Part shown: piece by piece, positions 28,396-39,000 of the stretch
Numbering within the stretch: the stretch's first letter is position 1
How the letters are laid out: every line of letters begins with the position of its first letter
NCBI RefSeq assembly: GCF_965208055.1
Contig: NZ_CBDBNY010000004.1
Location: 558,001 to 622,000 of the forward strand
Direction of reading: 5' to 3'
Length of the DNA: 64,000 nucleotides
DNA from: Palauibacter sp965208055
GTDB lineage: Bacteria > Gemmatimonadota > Gemmatimonadetes > Palauibacterales > Palauibacteraceae
Notes under the pieces: model-generated
The model's input: only the letters and a program-made list of their open reading frames with translations
Database searches by the model: none
What the model was told of the DNA's origin: nothing
Program-made: the position numbers and the translations under genes

Positions 28396-28593
28396 CTATC
28401 GCCCGTCGTTGCCGTAGATCTCCTCACGGCTGCATCGGAATCCTTCGGGCCATGGCCCGAAGTCGTGCGGCGTGAAGATGTCGTCGATGGACACGGGCAA
28501 GACCGGTTCCGTCTCGATCGCGGCACGGGTGGTGTCGCCGTCCGCCGGCTCCGAATCTCGCACGAAGGTCAGGGTTTCTGCTTCCAGATTCAC
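28396..28593 (-). CDS. Putative antitoxin of the PIN toxin
   Basis: 65 residues starting GTG at 28593 with a strong GGAGGA site eight bases before it. Acidic, with the C-terminal part (SIDDIFTPHDFGPWPEGFRCSREEIYG) likely to wrap the toxin. No DNA-binding motif is obvious, so its class is unassigned; antitoxin role inferred from position. Confidence 0.65.
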   Translation of the reverse strand: MNLEAETLTFVRDSEPADGDTTRAAIETEPVLPVSIDDIFTPHDFGPWPEGFRCSREEIYGNDGR

Positions 28594-28664
28594 GGATTTC
28601 GTCCTCCATCCCGCTGCCGTCCAGGCAAGGGCGTGGCTGTCACAAGCGATCGTGCGTCGCGGGA

Positions 28665-28982
28665 TTACTCCCCCATGCGGCCCGAAGTGCCCTCGGGGTC
28701 TCCCTGACGGTGCTCGAGGAGTTGTTCGGTGAACGCCTGTCGCTCGGCAATCTGTCCCACCTGGTCCTGCAGGTCGGAAAGCGTCTGGAGGAGACGGTCG
28801 TTCGCCGCCGCACCCGGCAAGGCCCCCTTCACCCCGCTGGCGAGCCGGTCCGCCCGCTCTCGCGTGGCCTGTTCGAGGAAGTAGCCCAGCTTGCGAGAGA
28901 TCGGGAAGAGTACGATGCCCCCGGTGATGATCAGCACGATCGTGGAGACGAACGCGAAGACGACGACCAGGTCCAAGTCCAT
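28665..28982 (-). CDS. Small single-span membrane protein with coiled-coil tail
   Basis: 105 residues. One N-terminal transmembrane segment (VVVFAFVSTIVLIITGGIVLFPI), then a cytoplasmic helical region (LLQTLSDLQDQVGQIAERQAFTEQLLE). The ATG at 28982 has an AGGAG site. Typical of small bacterial scaffolding or sensor-like membrane proteins; no family named. Divergent from the amidase-family gene. Confidence 0.65.
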   Translation of the reverse strand: MDLDLVVVFAFVSTIVLIITGGIVLFPISRKLGYFLEQATRERADRLASGVKGALPGAAANDRLLQTLSDLQDQVGQIAERQAFTEQLLEHRQGDPEGTSGRMGE

Positions 28983-29208
28983 GCCAGGTCTCCTGGATCT
29001 CGGGTGAAGGTTCGGGCCGGTATCCGCCCGCGATGCAACATGTGACGTGGACGGATACGGTGCTGACGGGAGAACGACGGTCGGAGTTTCGCGGGAGCGG
29101 CCCGTAATGGCCAGGCGTTACGGACTCGGGAGGTGTGGGTATGGCTTGTCGGCCCGTGAATCACCCCGCAGTGTGATCCTCTGACGTGAACCCGGCCAGG
29201 AGGCGAGC

Positions 29209-30879
29209 GTGTCGGACGACTTCGGAAGGACCGGAAGGAAAGGCGCGGGGGCGGAGGGCGGGATGCGGCGACGAGGCTTTCTGAAGGCCGCGGCGGCGGC
29301 GACCGCGGCGGGGGCTCTGAATCCCCGGACGCTCGTCGCCGATCCCACACGGACCTCCCCCGCCCCCGGCGCGACGGGGCTGCGGGAACTGCGTGAAGCC
29401 GCTCAGGAGGAGGTCATCCCCCTCGGCAACGGGGAGCCGCCGGCCCTCCAGTTCCAGGCGTATCCGGGCGGAACGGGCGCGCTGCTGGAGAAGTACTGGC
29501 GCGCCGGGATGAATCCTTTCGAGAAGACATCGATCGATGTCGAACCTTGGGAGGGACCCGTACCCTCGACGGAGGAGGAGATCGCCTTCCTCCCGGTGCA
29601 CCGGCTGTCGGCTCTCGTGAAGGAGCGCCGGGTCTCGCCGACGGAACTGTTCGACATCTACATGGAGCGCATGAAGCGGTACGACCCCGTGCTGCTGTGC
29701 GCGGTGACGATCCTCGAGGACCGGGGCAGGGAAGAGGCGGAGCAGGCGGAAGCCGAGATCCGCGCGGGCGAGTGGCGCGGCCCCCTGCACGGGATCCCCT
29801 ACGGCGTGAAGGACCTCTTCTCGACTGTCGGGGCGCGGACGACATGGGGCTCGGCGGCCTTCCAGACGCAGATGATCGAGGAGGATGCGGAGGTCGTGCG
29901 CCGGTTGAACGCCGCGGGCGCGGTGCTCATCGCCAAGCTCGCGACGGGAGAGTTCGCGCGGGGCGACCGCTGGTACCGCGGCCGGACGCTGAATCCGTGG
30001 AACCTGGCGTGGGGTTCGAGCGGGTCTTCGGCCGGGCCGGGGTCGGCGACGGCGGCGGGCTGCGTCGCGTTCTCGATCGGGACCGAGACGCGCGGTTCCA
30101 TCGTCTCCCCGAGCCGCCGCAATGGGCTGAGCGCCCTCCGTCCCACCTTCGGGCGCGTGAGCCGCTACGGGGGCATGGTGCTCTCGTGGAGCATGGACAA
30201 GACGGGCCCCATGTGCCGCACGATCGAGGACTGCGCGCTCGTGTTCAACGAGATCCACGGCGCGGACGAGAAGGACCCCGCCTCCCTCACGACGCCGTTC
30301 CGTTTCGAGCGGAACCCGGACCTGGGCGCGCTCTCGATCGGGTACACGGAGGACGCGCCGCACTCCTTCATCGAGAAGCTGGAGGAGCTCGGGGCGCGGC
30401 CGCGGCTCATGCGCGAACTGCCCGCCCAGTCGGCGAGTGCGCTGGGCGCCGAGTCGTCGTCGGCCTTCGACTTCCACGTGGCCCCGGGCGGGGAACTGCC
30501 CCCGGTGCCGGAGGGGCTCAGCGAGGCGGAGGAGCGTGACTTCACGCGCTTCCGGCGGGGGCGTGAGGGTCTGGCGATGGACTACGTGCACGCGCAGCGG
30601 CGGCGCCACATCGTGATGAAGCGCATGGCCGAGGCGATGGAGGGCTTCGACATGTTCGCCACCGGGTCGGGGGAGGTGGGACTCACGAACGAGACGGGAC
30701 ACCCCGCGGCGGTCGTCCAGTACGGCTTCGGCCCGCTCGGGCCCGAGGGCGAGGAGGCGGAACAACCCCTGACGACGACCCTGATCGGCGACCTGTTCGC
30801 CGACGACAGGATTCTCAGCGTCGCGCACGCCTTCCAGGCGGCGACGGACTGGCACACGCGCCACCCGGCACTCGACTGA
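29209..30879 (+). CDS. Tat-exported amidase-signature family protein
   Basis: 556 residues. Predicted periplasmic amidase. GTG at 29209 follows AGGAGG; a twin-arginine signal (MRRRGFLKAAAAATAAGA) lies within the first 45 residues. The amidase Ser-cisSer-Lys triad appears as Lys201 (YGVKDLF), Ser273 (GSSGSSAG) and Ser297 (GTETRGSIVSP). A segment of about 60 residues before it shares no obvious family. Substrate amide unknown. Tat export fits a metal-free, folded secreted enzyme. Confidence 0.88.
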   Translation: MSDDFGRTGRKGAGAEGGMRRRGFLKAAAAATAAGALNPRTLVADPTRTSPAPGATGLRELREAAQEEVIPLGNGEPPALQFQAYPGGTGALLEKYWRAGMNPFEKTSIDVEPWEGPVPSTEEEIAFLPVHRLSALVKERRVSPTELFDIYMERMKRYDPVLLCAVTILEDRGREEAEQAEAEIRAGEWRGPLHGIPYGVKDLFSTVGARTTWGSAAFQTQMIEEDAEVVRRLNAAGAVLIAKLATGEFARGDRWYRGRTLNPWNLAWGSSGSSAGPGSATAAGCVAFSIGTETRGSIVSPSRRNGLSALRPTFGRVSRYGGMVLSWSMDKTGPMCRTIEDCALVFNEIHGADEKDPASLTTPFRFERNPDLGALSIGYTEDAPHSFIEKLEELGARPRLMRELPAQSASALGAESSSAFDFHVAPGGELPPVPEGLSEAEERDFTRFRRGREGLAMDYVHAQRRRHIVMKRMAEAMEGFDMFATGSGEVGLTNETGHPAAVVQYGFGPLGPEGEEAEQPLTTTLIGDLFADDRILSVAHAFQAATDWHTRHPALD

Positions 30880-30954
30880 GCCCCGGAGGCGGATGTCCGT
30901 TATCTTTCGTTCGCTTGCGTTCACCGGCGTTCTGGAGACACCGACACGTTACGG

Positions 30955-32877
30955 ATGCCTGACCACACATACTTCTCAAGCCTGATCTGGCAGATTGCGG
31001 ACCTGCTGCGGGGCCCCTACCGGCCGCCGCAGTACGAGCGCGTCATGCTGCCTATGACCGTGCTGCGTCGCTTCGACTGCGTACTCGCTCCAACGAAACC
31101 CGCGGTGTTGGCCGAATACCGGCGGCTCCGGGGGAGCAAGATCAAGGGCGACGCGTTAGACCGCCGGCTGAACCGTATCGCCGGGGAGCGGTTCCACAAC
31201 CATTCCGATCTCGACTTCGAGAAGCTCAAGGGCGACCCGGACAACGTCCACGACCACGTCGCGAGCTACATCCAGGGTTTCTCGCGAAACGTACGCGAGA
31301 TCTTCGAGTTTTTTGAGTTCGAGAACGAGATCGACCGCATGCGCGAGTCGAACATCCTCTATCTCATCGTCTCGAAGTTCTGCGATGTCGACCTGCATCC
31401 GAACGCCGTTCCCAATGAGCAGATGGGACTCGTCTTCGAAAACCTGATCCGGCGCTTCAACGAACTGGCTAACGAGACTGCGGGCGATCATTTCACGCCG
31501 CGCGAGGTCATCAGGCTAATGGTGAACATCCTGTTCATCGAAGACGACGAGCTGCTTGCGACCCCGGGCACCGTTCGCAAGCTGCTCGACCCCGCCTGCG
31601 GCACCGGAGGAATGATGGCGGAGGCGCAGAACTATCTGCGCGACCACCACCCCGCCGCGAAGCTCTTCGTCTACGGACAGGACTACAATCGGCGCGCCTT
31701 CGCCACCGCCGCATCCGACATGCTGATGAAGGATGTTGATCACAACGGAACCGACGACAGCGTCCAGTTCGGCGACTGCCTTACCGACGACCAGTTCGGC
31801 GATGAGACCTACGACTACTTCCTCACGAACCCGCCGTTTGGCGTGGATTGGAAAAAGCAACGGAGAAAGGTGAAACAGGAGCACGACAAGCAGGGGTTCG
31901 AGGGACGCTTCGGTGCAGGGCTGCCACGCGTGAACGATGGCTCGCTTCTCTTCCTGCTGCACATGTGGGACAAACGGGAACCCGTGCGGCCAGCGGAGCA
32001 CAAGCATGGCTCACGGCTCGCCATTGTCTTAAGTGGTTCGCCGCTCTTCACCGGCGGCGCAGGTTCCGGCGAGAGCAACATCCGCAGGTGGATCATCGAG
32101 AATGACTGGCTCGAGGCCATCATCGCCCTGCCCGAACAGATGTTCTACAACACGGGTATCGGCACGTACATCTGGATCGTCACGAACCGGAAGGCCGAGC
32201 GGCGGCGGGGGAAGATTCAACTCTTGGATGCGCGCGACATGTGGACTGCAGGTGGGAGCGAAGAGAGCAAGAGGAGTCTCGGCGACAAGCGCCGCCACCT
32301 CACAGGCAGCCAGATCGACGATATCGTGAAGCTATACGGCCAGGAGGCCGGCGGCGAGAGGTCCAAGGTCTTCGACAACGCCGATTTTGGCTACACGCGT
32401 GTGACCGTTGAGCGCCCGCTGCGCCTGCGTTACCAGATGACTCCAAACGAGAAAGTTCGCTTCCTCGATGCTTGTCCGTACCTGCTGGATGACGTAGAAG
32501 CTATCGACACGGCGTTGGGGCGCGAGCCCATGAACGATTGGAATGCCGTGTGGGGCCGCATCGGCACGCTGCTGCACTCGCGCAAGTCCCGTTGGACCGC
32601 TCGCGAAAAGAAGATCTTCCGCAGCGTTTTCACTAGCACCGACCCTGAAGGTCGCCCAGTCGCTCGGAGTGGGCGCGCTACCGGATATGAGCCAGATCCC
32701 GCCCTGCGGGATTTTGAGAGTGTGGCCCTTACGGACGACATCGACGCGTACCTTGAACGCGAGGTATTTCCCACATGCCCGATGCATGGGTGGACCATAC
32801 CAAGGATAGGGTGGGGTACGAGATCAACTTCCACCGCCACTTCTACAAGTACACGCCGCCACGTCCGTTGGAGGTGA
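30955..32877 (+). CDS. hsdM: Type I restriction-modification DNA methyltransferase HsdM (3' frameshifted)
   Basis: N6-adenine methyltransferase subunit of a type I R-M complex. N-terminal HsdM helical domain, then the SAM-binding motif DPACGTGGM (from residue 212) and catalytic NPPF (292-295). After residue about 603 the frame yields a low-complexity Ser/Thr/Arg tail. The normal C-terminus (VDHTKDRVGYEINFHRHFYKY...) is present in the -1 frame (32772-32942). One missing base in the CCC run at 32770-32772 explains it. Restored, the gene would end with a GTGA overlap into hsdS. The catalytic part is intact, but the C-terminal region that contacts HsdS is altered. Confidence 0.9.
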   Translation: MPDHTYFSSLIWQIADLLRGPYRPPQYERVMLPMTVLRRFDCVLAPTKPAVLAEYRRLRGSKIKGDALDRRLNRIAGERFHNHSDLDFEKLKGDPDNVHDHVASYIQGFSRNVREIFEFFEFENEIDRMRESNILYLIVSKFCDVDLHPNAVPNEQMGLVFENLIRRFNELANETAGDHFTPREVIRLMVNILFIEDDELLATPGTVRKLLDPACGTGGMMAEAQNYLRDHHPAAKLFVYGQDYNRRAFATAASDMLMKDVDHNGTDDSVQFGDCLTDDQFGDETYDYFLTNPPFGVDWKKQRRKVKQEHDKQGFEGRFGAGLPRVNDGSLLFLLHMWDKREPVRPAEHKHGSRLAIVLSGSPLFTGGAGSGESNIRRWIIENDWLEAIIALPEQMFYNTGIGTYIWIVTNRKAERRRGKIQLLDARDMWTAGGSEESKRSLGDKRRHLTGSQIDDIVKLYGQEAGGERSKVFDNADFGYTRVTVERPLRLRYQMTPNEKVRFLDACPYLLDDVEAIDTALGREPMNDWNAVWGRIGTLLHSRKSRWTAREKKIFRSVFTSTDPEGRPVARSGRATGYEPDPALRDFESVALTDDIDAYLEREVFPTCPMHGWTIPRIGWGTRSTSTATSTSTRRHVRWR

Positions 32878-32942
32878 TCGATGCGGAGCTGAAGCAGGCC
32901 GAAGAAAGGATCATGCGTCTCTTTCGGGAGGTGACGGAGTGA
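32772..32942 (+). other. Out-of-frame continuation of hsdM (lost C-terminus)
   Basis: Reads HMPDAWVDHTKDRVGYEINFHRHFYKYTPPRPLEVIDAELKQ in pieces, a typical HsdM C-terminal region, ending at a TGA (32940-32942) that overlaps the hsdS GTG (32939). This shows the ancestral end of HsdM. It is reached only through a -1 frame change at the C-run 32770-32772. Confidence 0.85.
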
Positions 32943-34186
32943 TTTCCGGAACAAAACCTGAACGTCGCCGGCTCAAGTACGTCGCAACAATTAACGACGA
33001 GACCTTGGGCGAAGAAACGGATCCTTATTATGAACTGAAATATGTAGACATCGGCAATGTTGACTCTTCGGGTAAGATAAACGTGATCACAACGTACCGC
33101 TTCGGAGAGGCTCCAAGTCGAGCGCGCCGACGCGTGCGCGATGGCGACGTGATCATATCGTGTGTCCGCACTTATCTTCAAGCAATTGCAGCTATCCAGA
33201 ATCCGCCGGACAACCTTGTCGTGTCTACCGGCTTTGCGGTGATACGGCCACGTCCCAGCGTCATGGACAGCAGCTTCGTCAAGTATGCCCTACGTGAACC
33301 TTCGTTCTTGGCTGAGGTGGAAATCAGGTCGCTTGGCGTTAGCTATCCGGCCATCACCGCTTCGGCCCTCCGTGACATGCCGATCTGTGTACCGCGGCAT
33401 CAGCATCAAGGCCACCTAGCTGAATACTTGGACCGCCAGATGGCACGGCTGGACACCTTGACCGCCGAGAAGGAGCGGGTGCTCAGCCTCTTGGCGGAAA
33501 AGCGCCAGACGCTCATCAGCCACGCCGTCATGCGCGGTCTTGATCCGGGTGCATCCCTCCGAGATTCGGAGCTGCCATGGATCGGTGAGATACCGGACAA
33601 CTGGGAAACGCGGCGCATCGCTTGGTTGTTTCGGGAACGTGACGAGCGCGGAGATCCGGACCTTCCGCTGCTGGAAGTTTCCATCAAGTATGGTGTATCG
33701 GTGCGTGAGTTCTCCGGTGACCGAATCGAGACTACGGCCGCTGACTTCAATACGTACAAGATTGCCCGGCGGGGCGACGTTGTGTTCAACAAGATGCGGA
33801 TGTGGCAGGGTGCGGTTGGCGTCGCCCCGCAAGATGGCCTCGTCAGCCCGGACTATGTTGTGGCAGCTCCGACAGGTTCGTTGTTACCTCAATATGCTGG
33901 CTTGCTCTTCCGAACGGACAGATTCAGCGCTGAGTGCGCACGGAGGTCGCACGGTATCGTTTGGGATCGCTTGCGGCTCTATTGGGGAGGTTTCCGAGAC
34001 ATCGAGGTGCCTCTCCCACCCGTTAGGGTCCAGCAGTTGATCACCGATCACGTGGTAGAGGCTACTAGGAGGATCGATGAGCTTGTTGGCGCCGCTAAGG
34101 CCGCCATCGCTTTGCTTCGGGAGCGTCGGGCGGCTCTCATAGCGGCGGCGGTGACGGGCAGCATCGCTGTGGGAGGTGCGCCATGA
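32939..34186 (+). CDS. hsdS: Type I restriction-modification specificity subunit HsdS
   Basis: 415 residues. Recognises the bipartite DNA target. Two target-recognition domains (about residues 1-155 and 205-360), each followed by a conserved helical region (LDRQMARLDTLTAEKERVLSLLAEKR and TDHVVEATRRIDELVGAAKAAIALLRER). GTG at 32939 overlaps the restored hsdM end. Local base composition is less GC-rich than the core genes, consistent with horizontal acquisition of target domains. Overlaps the next gene by ATGA. Confidence 0.9.
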   Translation: MISGTKPERRRLKYVATINDETLGEETDPYYELKYVDIGNVDSSGKINVITTYRFGEAPSRARRRVRDGDVIISCVRTYLQAIAAIQNPPDNLVVSTGFAVIRPRPSVMDSSFVKYALREPSFLAEVEIRSLGVSYPAITASALRDMPICVPRHQHQGHLAEYLDRQMARLDTLTAEKERVLSLLAEKRQTLISHAVMRGLDPGASLRDSELPWIGEIPDNWETRRIAWLFRERDERGDPDLPLLEVSIKYGVSVREFSGDRIETTAADFNTYKIARRGDVVFNKMRMWQGAVGVAPQDGLVSPDYVVAAPTGSLLPQYAGLLFRTDRFSAECARRSHGIVWDRLRLYWGGFRDIEVPLPPVRVQQLITDHVVEATRRIDELVGAAKAAIALLRERRAALIAAAVTGSIAVGGAP

Positions 34187-35436
34187 GAGTCACGCTGCTA
34201 ACGCTCGTAAACGTCCGTGCCATCGGAGTAGCTGAGTTTCGATTCCAGCCGGGATTCAATCTTGTTGTCGGCGAAAACGGTGTGGGTAAGACGAGCGTGT
34301 TGCACGCGCTAAGAGTGAGCCTTTCGGCAGTCGTAAAGCATGCGAACACGCACCGGTCAGCTGTTTGGAACTTCGCTTCTGACGATATCCGAGTTGGGGC
34401 AAACGCGTTGACGGTGGAGTGCTCCACGCGTTTAGGAGGTGCCGAGTATCGATATCTGATCCACAAACCTCGCGAGGAGAGCGCGATTCGAGCGGAGAAG
34501 GCCGGTTCGCCCCGAGAGCAGATGCACGAGACGCCGGGCCGTGCCGGTTTTCTGGGAGAATCGCCAATGCGGATGGGCGGAAGGGAAGGCGAGGGACGGC
34601 CGTTGGCAGTCCTGTTTTCGACGCTCCGGTCTAGACTGCACGCCCGCGCACCGAGTAAGCGGGCGGCTGCTGGTGGACCGGCAGCGGCTTTCGCAGATGC
34701 ATTGTCGCGGCGCGCGTTCCGGTTTGGAGAACTTGCAGCGTGGATGCGGAGCCAAGAGGCCTTACGACCAACACACGCTTCGGCGGGGCGGGCGCTTGCT
34801 GCCTTTGAAACTGCGGTTTCCCGGTTTCTCCCAGGGTATTCGAATCTACGGCCGCACGGCACGGAGGAGCATGACCTGCTGATAGACCGGGACCGCAGCA
34901 GCTTGGCCGTGAGGCACATGTCGTCGGGTGAACGCGGTGTCTTGGCCTTGGTGCTCGATCTTACCCGGCGTCTCGTCCAAGCCAACCCAGATATGGCGGA
35001 CCCGATCGCCGAGTCGGAGGCGGTCGTGCTGATTGACGAGTTGGAGCTTCATCTGCATCCCAAGTGGCAGCGACAGATTGTCCGGAAGCTCGAGAAGACG
35101 TTCCCGCGCTGCCAGTTCATCGCCACGACCCACTCTCCACAGATAATTGGGGAGGTGCCGCATGATCGGATCCAGATCATGACGGATCGCGTAGTCTACT
35201 CCCCGACGCACGCTTTCGGTGTGGATTCCAGCCGTGTGCTTGAAGAGATCATGGACGCCTCCCCACGAAACCAGGAAGTTGAGGAATTGCTGGCTAAGAC
35301 GTCAGGTGAAATCGGCGGGCAGCGATACGAGTTGGCCAGGAAATCGCTAGCGAAACTCGCAGGCCGTCTGGGCGAAAACGACCCCGAGGTGACTCGAATC
35401 AGAACGCTTCTCGATTTCGTGGAGGGTGATGATTGA
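34183..35436 (+). CDS. ptuA: AAA/ABC-type ATPase, Septu PtuA-like
   Basis: 417 residues. SMC/OLD-like ATPase with Walker A GENGVGKT (30-37), ABC-type signature SSGER (247-251) and Walker B VLIDELELHLHP (D285/E286), followed by THSPQIIGEVP. The middle (about 95-215) is a variable insertion. Paired directly with an HNH gene of the Septu/retron-HNH type, so it is probably the sensor/regulatory ATPase of a Septu-like defence system, in which PtuA controls PtuB. Its start overlaps the hsdS stop (ATGA). Embedded between hsdS and hsdR, which is unusual. Confidence 0.82.
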   Translation: MRVTLLTLVNVRAIGVAEFRFQPGFNLVVGENGVGKTSVLHALRVSLSAVVKHANTHRSAVWNFASDDIRVGANALTVECSTRLGGAEYRYLIHKPREESAIRAEKAGSPREQMHETPGRAGFLGESPMRMGGREGEGRPLAVLFSTLRSRLHARAPSKRAAAGGPAAAFADALSRRAFRFGELAAWMRSQEALRPTHASAGRALAAFETAVSRFLPGYSNLRPHGTEEHDLLIDRDRSSLAVRHMSSGERGVLALVLDLTRRLVQANPDMADPIAESEAVVLIDELELHLHPKWQRQIVRKLEKTFPRCQFIATTHSPQIIGEVPHDRIQIMTDRVVYSPTHAFGVDSSRVLEEIMDASPRNQEVEELLAKTSGEIGGQRYELARKSLAKLAGRLGENDPEVTRIRTLLDFVEGDD

Positions 35437-36095
35437 GAGCGATCACTAAGGGGCGGGAGCCAGAGAGCCTGACACTGCACCGCAAGAGCCCATACAGCAG
35501 CTACGACAACTACGGAGAGAAGCAGGACCTGCGAGAGGCGCTTGTCGCGGAGCAGCGCGGCCTGTGTTGTTACTGTATGGGTCGCATCAGACCAACGCGG
35601 CAATCCGTCAAGATCGAACACTGGCGGTGCCAGTCGAACTACCCGGATCGCCAACTCGACTACCGAAACCTGCTCGCTGCTTGTCAGGGGCGTATAGGTT
35701 ATCTAGGCGGCCAACCGACTCACCTCCAACACTGCGATACGAAGAAGGGCGATAGCGATCTACAGTGGAACCCTGCGGACCCCGCCCATCGTGTAGAGAC
35801 GCGGATCCGGTACCGAGTGGATGGTTCGATCTGCTCCGATGATGTGACCTTCAACGACGAACTAAACGAAGTGTTAAATCTCAATCTTCCTCTGCTCAAG
35901 AACAATCGTGTGGGGGTGCTCGATGGCGTTCTTGGTTGGTGGAAGAAGACGAAGGCAGAAATCCGTGGCCCGGTGCCACGCGATCGATTCATTCGCGAGC
36001 GAGACAGGCAGGTTGGTGGCGACGGGGATCTAGCGGAGTACTGCCAGGTCGCCGTGTGGTGGCTCGAACAAAGGTTGGCCAGGATGGAGGCATGA
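35433..36095 (+). CDS. ptuB: HNH endonuclease, Septu PtuB-like
   Basis: 220 residues. TTG at 35433 overlaps the ATPase stop and follows GGAGGG. Contains the family's CxxC zinc/HNH blocks: CCYCMGRI (C45-C48), IEHWRCQSNYPD (E62-H63) and HCDTKKGD (H100-C101-D102), as in the retron/Septu-associated HNH family (TIGR02646-like). The effector nuclease of the pair. Overlaps hsdR by ATGA, so the pair is co-translated with the R-M genes. Confidence 0.84.
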   Translation: MRAITKGREPESLTLHRKSPYSSYDNYGEKQDLREALVAEQRGLCCYCMGRIRPTRQSVKIEHWRCQSNYPDRQLDYRNLLAACQGRIGYLGGQPTHLQHCDTKKGDSDLQWNPADPAHRVETRIRYRVDGSICSDDVTFNDELNEVLNLNLPLLKNNRVGVLDGVLGWWKKTKAEIRGPVPRDRFIRERDRQVGGDGDLAEYCQVAVWWLEQRLARMEA

Positions 36096-39000
36096 GCGTG
36101 GCTCCGCGCTTTGAGGTCGACTTCGAGTCCGTCATCGAGGCTGATCTGCTCGGGCACGGGTTCACGTCCGTCGCGGGCAAGGGCTTCGATCGAGAGCGTG
36201 CGATTTTCCCGGAGATGGTTCTTGCCTTCATCTCCAAGACCCAGCGGACGGAGTGGGCGCGGCTCAAGACGCTTCTGGGCGCCAGAACGGTAGAGCAGGT
36301 CCTCGGGGACCTGTGCAAATGGATGGATGTGCACGGCTCGCTCGCGACGCTGCGACATGGATTCAAGTGCTACGGCCGAACGCTACGGGTGGCGTATTTC
36401 AAGGCGGCGCACGGGCTGAACCCCGAGCTTGAGAGCCGTTACGCAGCCAACTGCCTGGGGTTCACGCGGCAGCTTCACTACTCGCCACGCTCGGAAAAGT
36501 CTGTCGATGTTACGCTTAGCCTGAACGGCATTCCCGTCGTCACCGTGGAGTTAAAGAACTCCCTCACTGGCCAGTGGGCCGAGGATGCGGTCCAGCAGTA
36601 TAAGGGTCGGGATCCGCGCGAGCCGATCTTCGAGTTCAAGCGGCGTGCGCTGGTTCACTTCGCTGTAGACACCGAGTCCGTGCTCATGACGACGCGCCTT
36701 GCGGGCAAGGCGACGCACTTCCTTCCCTTCAACCAGGGATGCGACGGAGCCGCCGGCAACCCACCGGATCCCGAGGGTCGGACCTACCGCACGGCCTACC
36801 TGTGGGAAGAGGTACTGGAGCGTGACAGCCTGCTCGACATCCTCGCCCGCTTCATCCACCTGCAGATCGACGAGAAGCGAGACGACCGCGGGCGGAGGGT
36901 CAAGACGGAAACCATGATCTTCCCGCGCTACCACCAGCTGGAGGCCGTACGCGTCTTGGTGGACGCCGCCCGCAGCGAAGGCGTGGGGAACAATTACCTC
37001 GTCGAACATTCTGCGGGAAGCGGCAAAAGCAACACGATCGGTTGGCTGACCCACCGGCTTGCTTCCCTGCACGATGCCAGGAACGCGCGCGTCTTCGACA
37101 GCGTCGTCGTGGTCACGGACCGGATCGTGCTCGATCAGCAGCTTCAGGACACCATCTACCAGTTCGAGCACAAGCGCGGCGTCGTGCAGCGCATCGACAA
37201 GAGTTCGAAGCAGCTTGCCGCGGCGCTCGAGAATGCCGTACCGGTGATCATCACGACCCTCCAGAAGTTCCCCTTCGTTACGCGGCGGCTGCTCAAGATG
37301 GCAGAAGAGCGCGGCGCTACGAGTACGGGTACGCTCCCTACCCGGCGCTGCGCCGTCATCATTGACGAAGCACACAGCTCGCAGGGCGGGGAAACTGCGA
37401 CCGATCTGAAGGAGGTGCTTGGCGGAGAGGAGCTTCGCGAACAAGCCCGGAAGCGTGCGGCCGAGGAAGGGCGAGAAGACATGGCGGAACTCTTCCGCAG
37501 CATGGCTAAGCGCGGCAGGCAGGCGAATCTGAGCTTTTTTGCCTTCACGGCCACGCCCAAGCACAAGACGTTCGCCGTGTTCGGGCGCGATGGACGGCCG
37601 GCGCACCGCTATACCATGCGGCAGGCGATCGAAGAGGAGTTCATCCTTGATGTGTTGAAGCACTACACCACGTACGGAGCGTACTTCAAGCTGCTCAAGG
37701 CCTGCGAGGACGATCCTAACGTCGAGCGCAAGAAGGCCGCGCTGGCGCTGGCGAGATTCATGAAGCTCCACCCACACAATATCGCGCAGAAGACTGAGGT
37801 CATGGTCGAGCACTTCCAGGCCGCGACGCGACACAAGATCGGCGGTCGCGCCAAGGCGATGGTGGTGACCGGATCGCGCTTGGAGGCCGTGCGCTACAAG
37901 CAGGGTTTCGACCGCTACATTCGCGAGAAGGGCTACGCCATCAAATCGTTGGTGGCCTTTTCGGGCACCGTAACCGACGACCAACTCCCGGATACGACCT
38001 ACACCGAACCGGGCATGAACGACGGGATCTCCGAGAAGGAACTGCCCGAGAAGTTCGCAACGCAAGAGTATCAGGTGCTACTCGTCGCGGAGAAGTATCA
38101 AACCGGTTTCGATCAACCGCTCTTACACACGATGTTCGTCGACAAGAGGCTTGCGGGCATTCAAGCTGTCCAGACCCTCTCCCGCCTGAACCGCACGCAT
38201 CCGCTCAAGGAGGATTCGTTTGTCCTTGATTTCGTGAACGACCGGGAGGGAATCCGAGAGGCGTTCAAGACTTATTATGAGGGTGCCGAAATGGGCGAGG
38301 AGGTCGATCCCGTCCGCATGTACGCGATCAAGAGCGAGTTGGATGCCTCCGGCGTCTATCTCGACGAGGAAGTCGAGCGCTTCAGCGCCGTCTATTTCAC
38401 GCCGAAGCGACGCCAGAGCGCGCTCGATCACCGAACGATGAACGCCGCGCTCGATCCTGCGGTATCCCGGTTCGAGGTTCGTCGGGACGACGAAGAGGAG
38501 GAAGCGGAACATTGGCGCGGCAAGCTGCACGCGTTTCTGAACCTCTACGGGTTCCTGAGTCAGGTCATTCCGTACCAGGACTCGGACCTGGAGCGGTTGT
38601 ATGTGTTTCTCCGCCATCTCGCAACAAAGCTGCCGCGTCGCAAGAGTGGCCCAGCGTACCAGTTCGATGACGACGTGCGACTTGAGTACTACCGACTGCA
38701 GAAGATCAGCGAGGGGTCCATCTCGCTTCAAGACGGTGAGGCACGACCGCTCGACGGCCCAGCAGAGGTGGGGAGTGGCTTGGTGCGATCAGACCCCGTG
38801 CCGCTCTCGCAGCTCATCGACATCGTCAACGACCGTTTCGGTACGGACTTCAACCAGGCCGACCAGCTCTTTTTCGACCAGATCGTGGAAGCCGCCATGA
38901 CCGACGACGGCTTGCGGCAGGCGGCCGCGGTGAATCCCGGCGAAAAGTTCGAGTTGGTGTTCAAGAATCTCTTGGAGAACCTGTTCGTCGAACGCATGGA

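Noticed and set aside
32767..32775. Programmed -1 frameshift in hsdM
   Set aside because: The zero-frame reading is TTT CCC ACA, so a -1 slip would not re-pair as on a canonical X XXY YYZ heptamer; a simple deletion of one C fits better.
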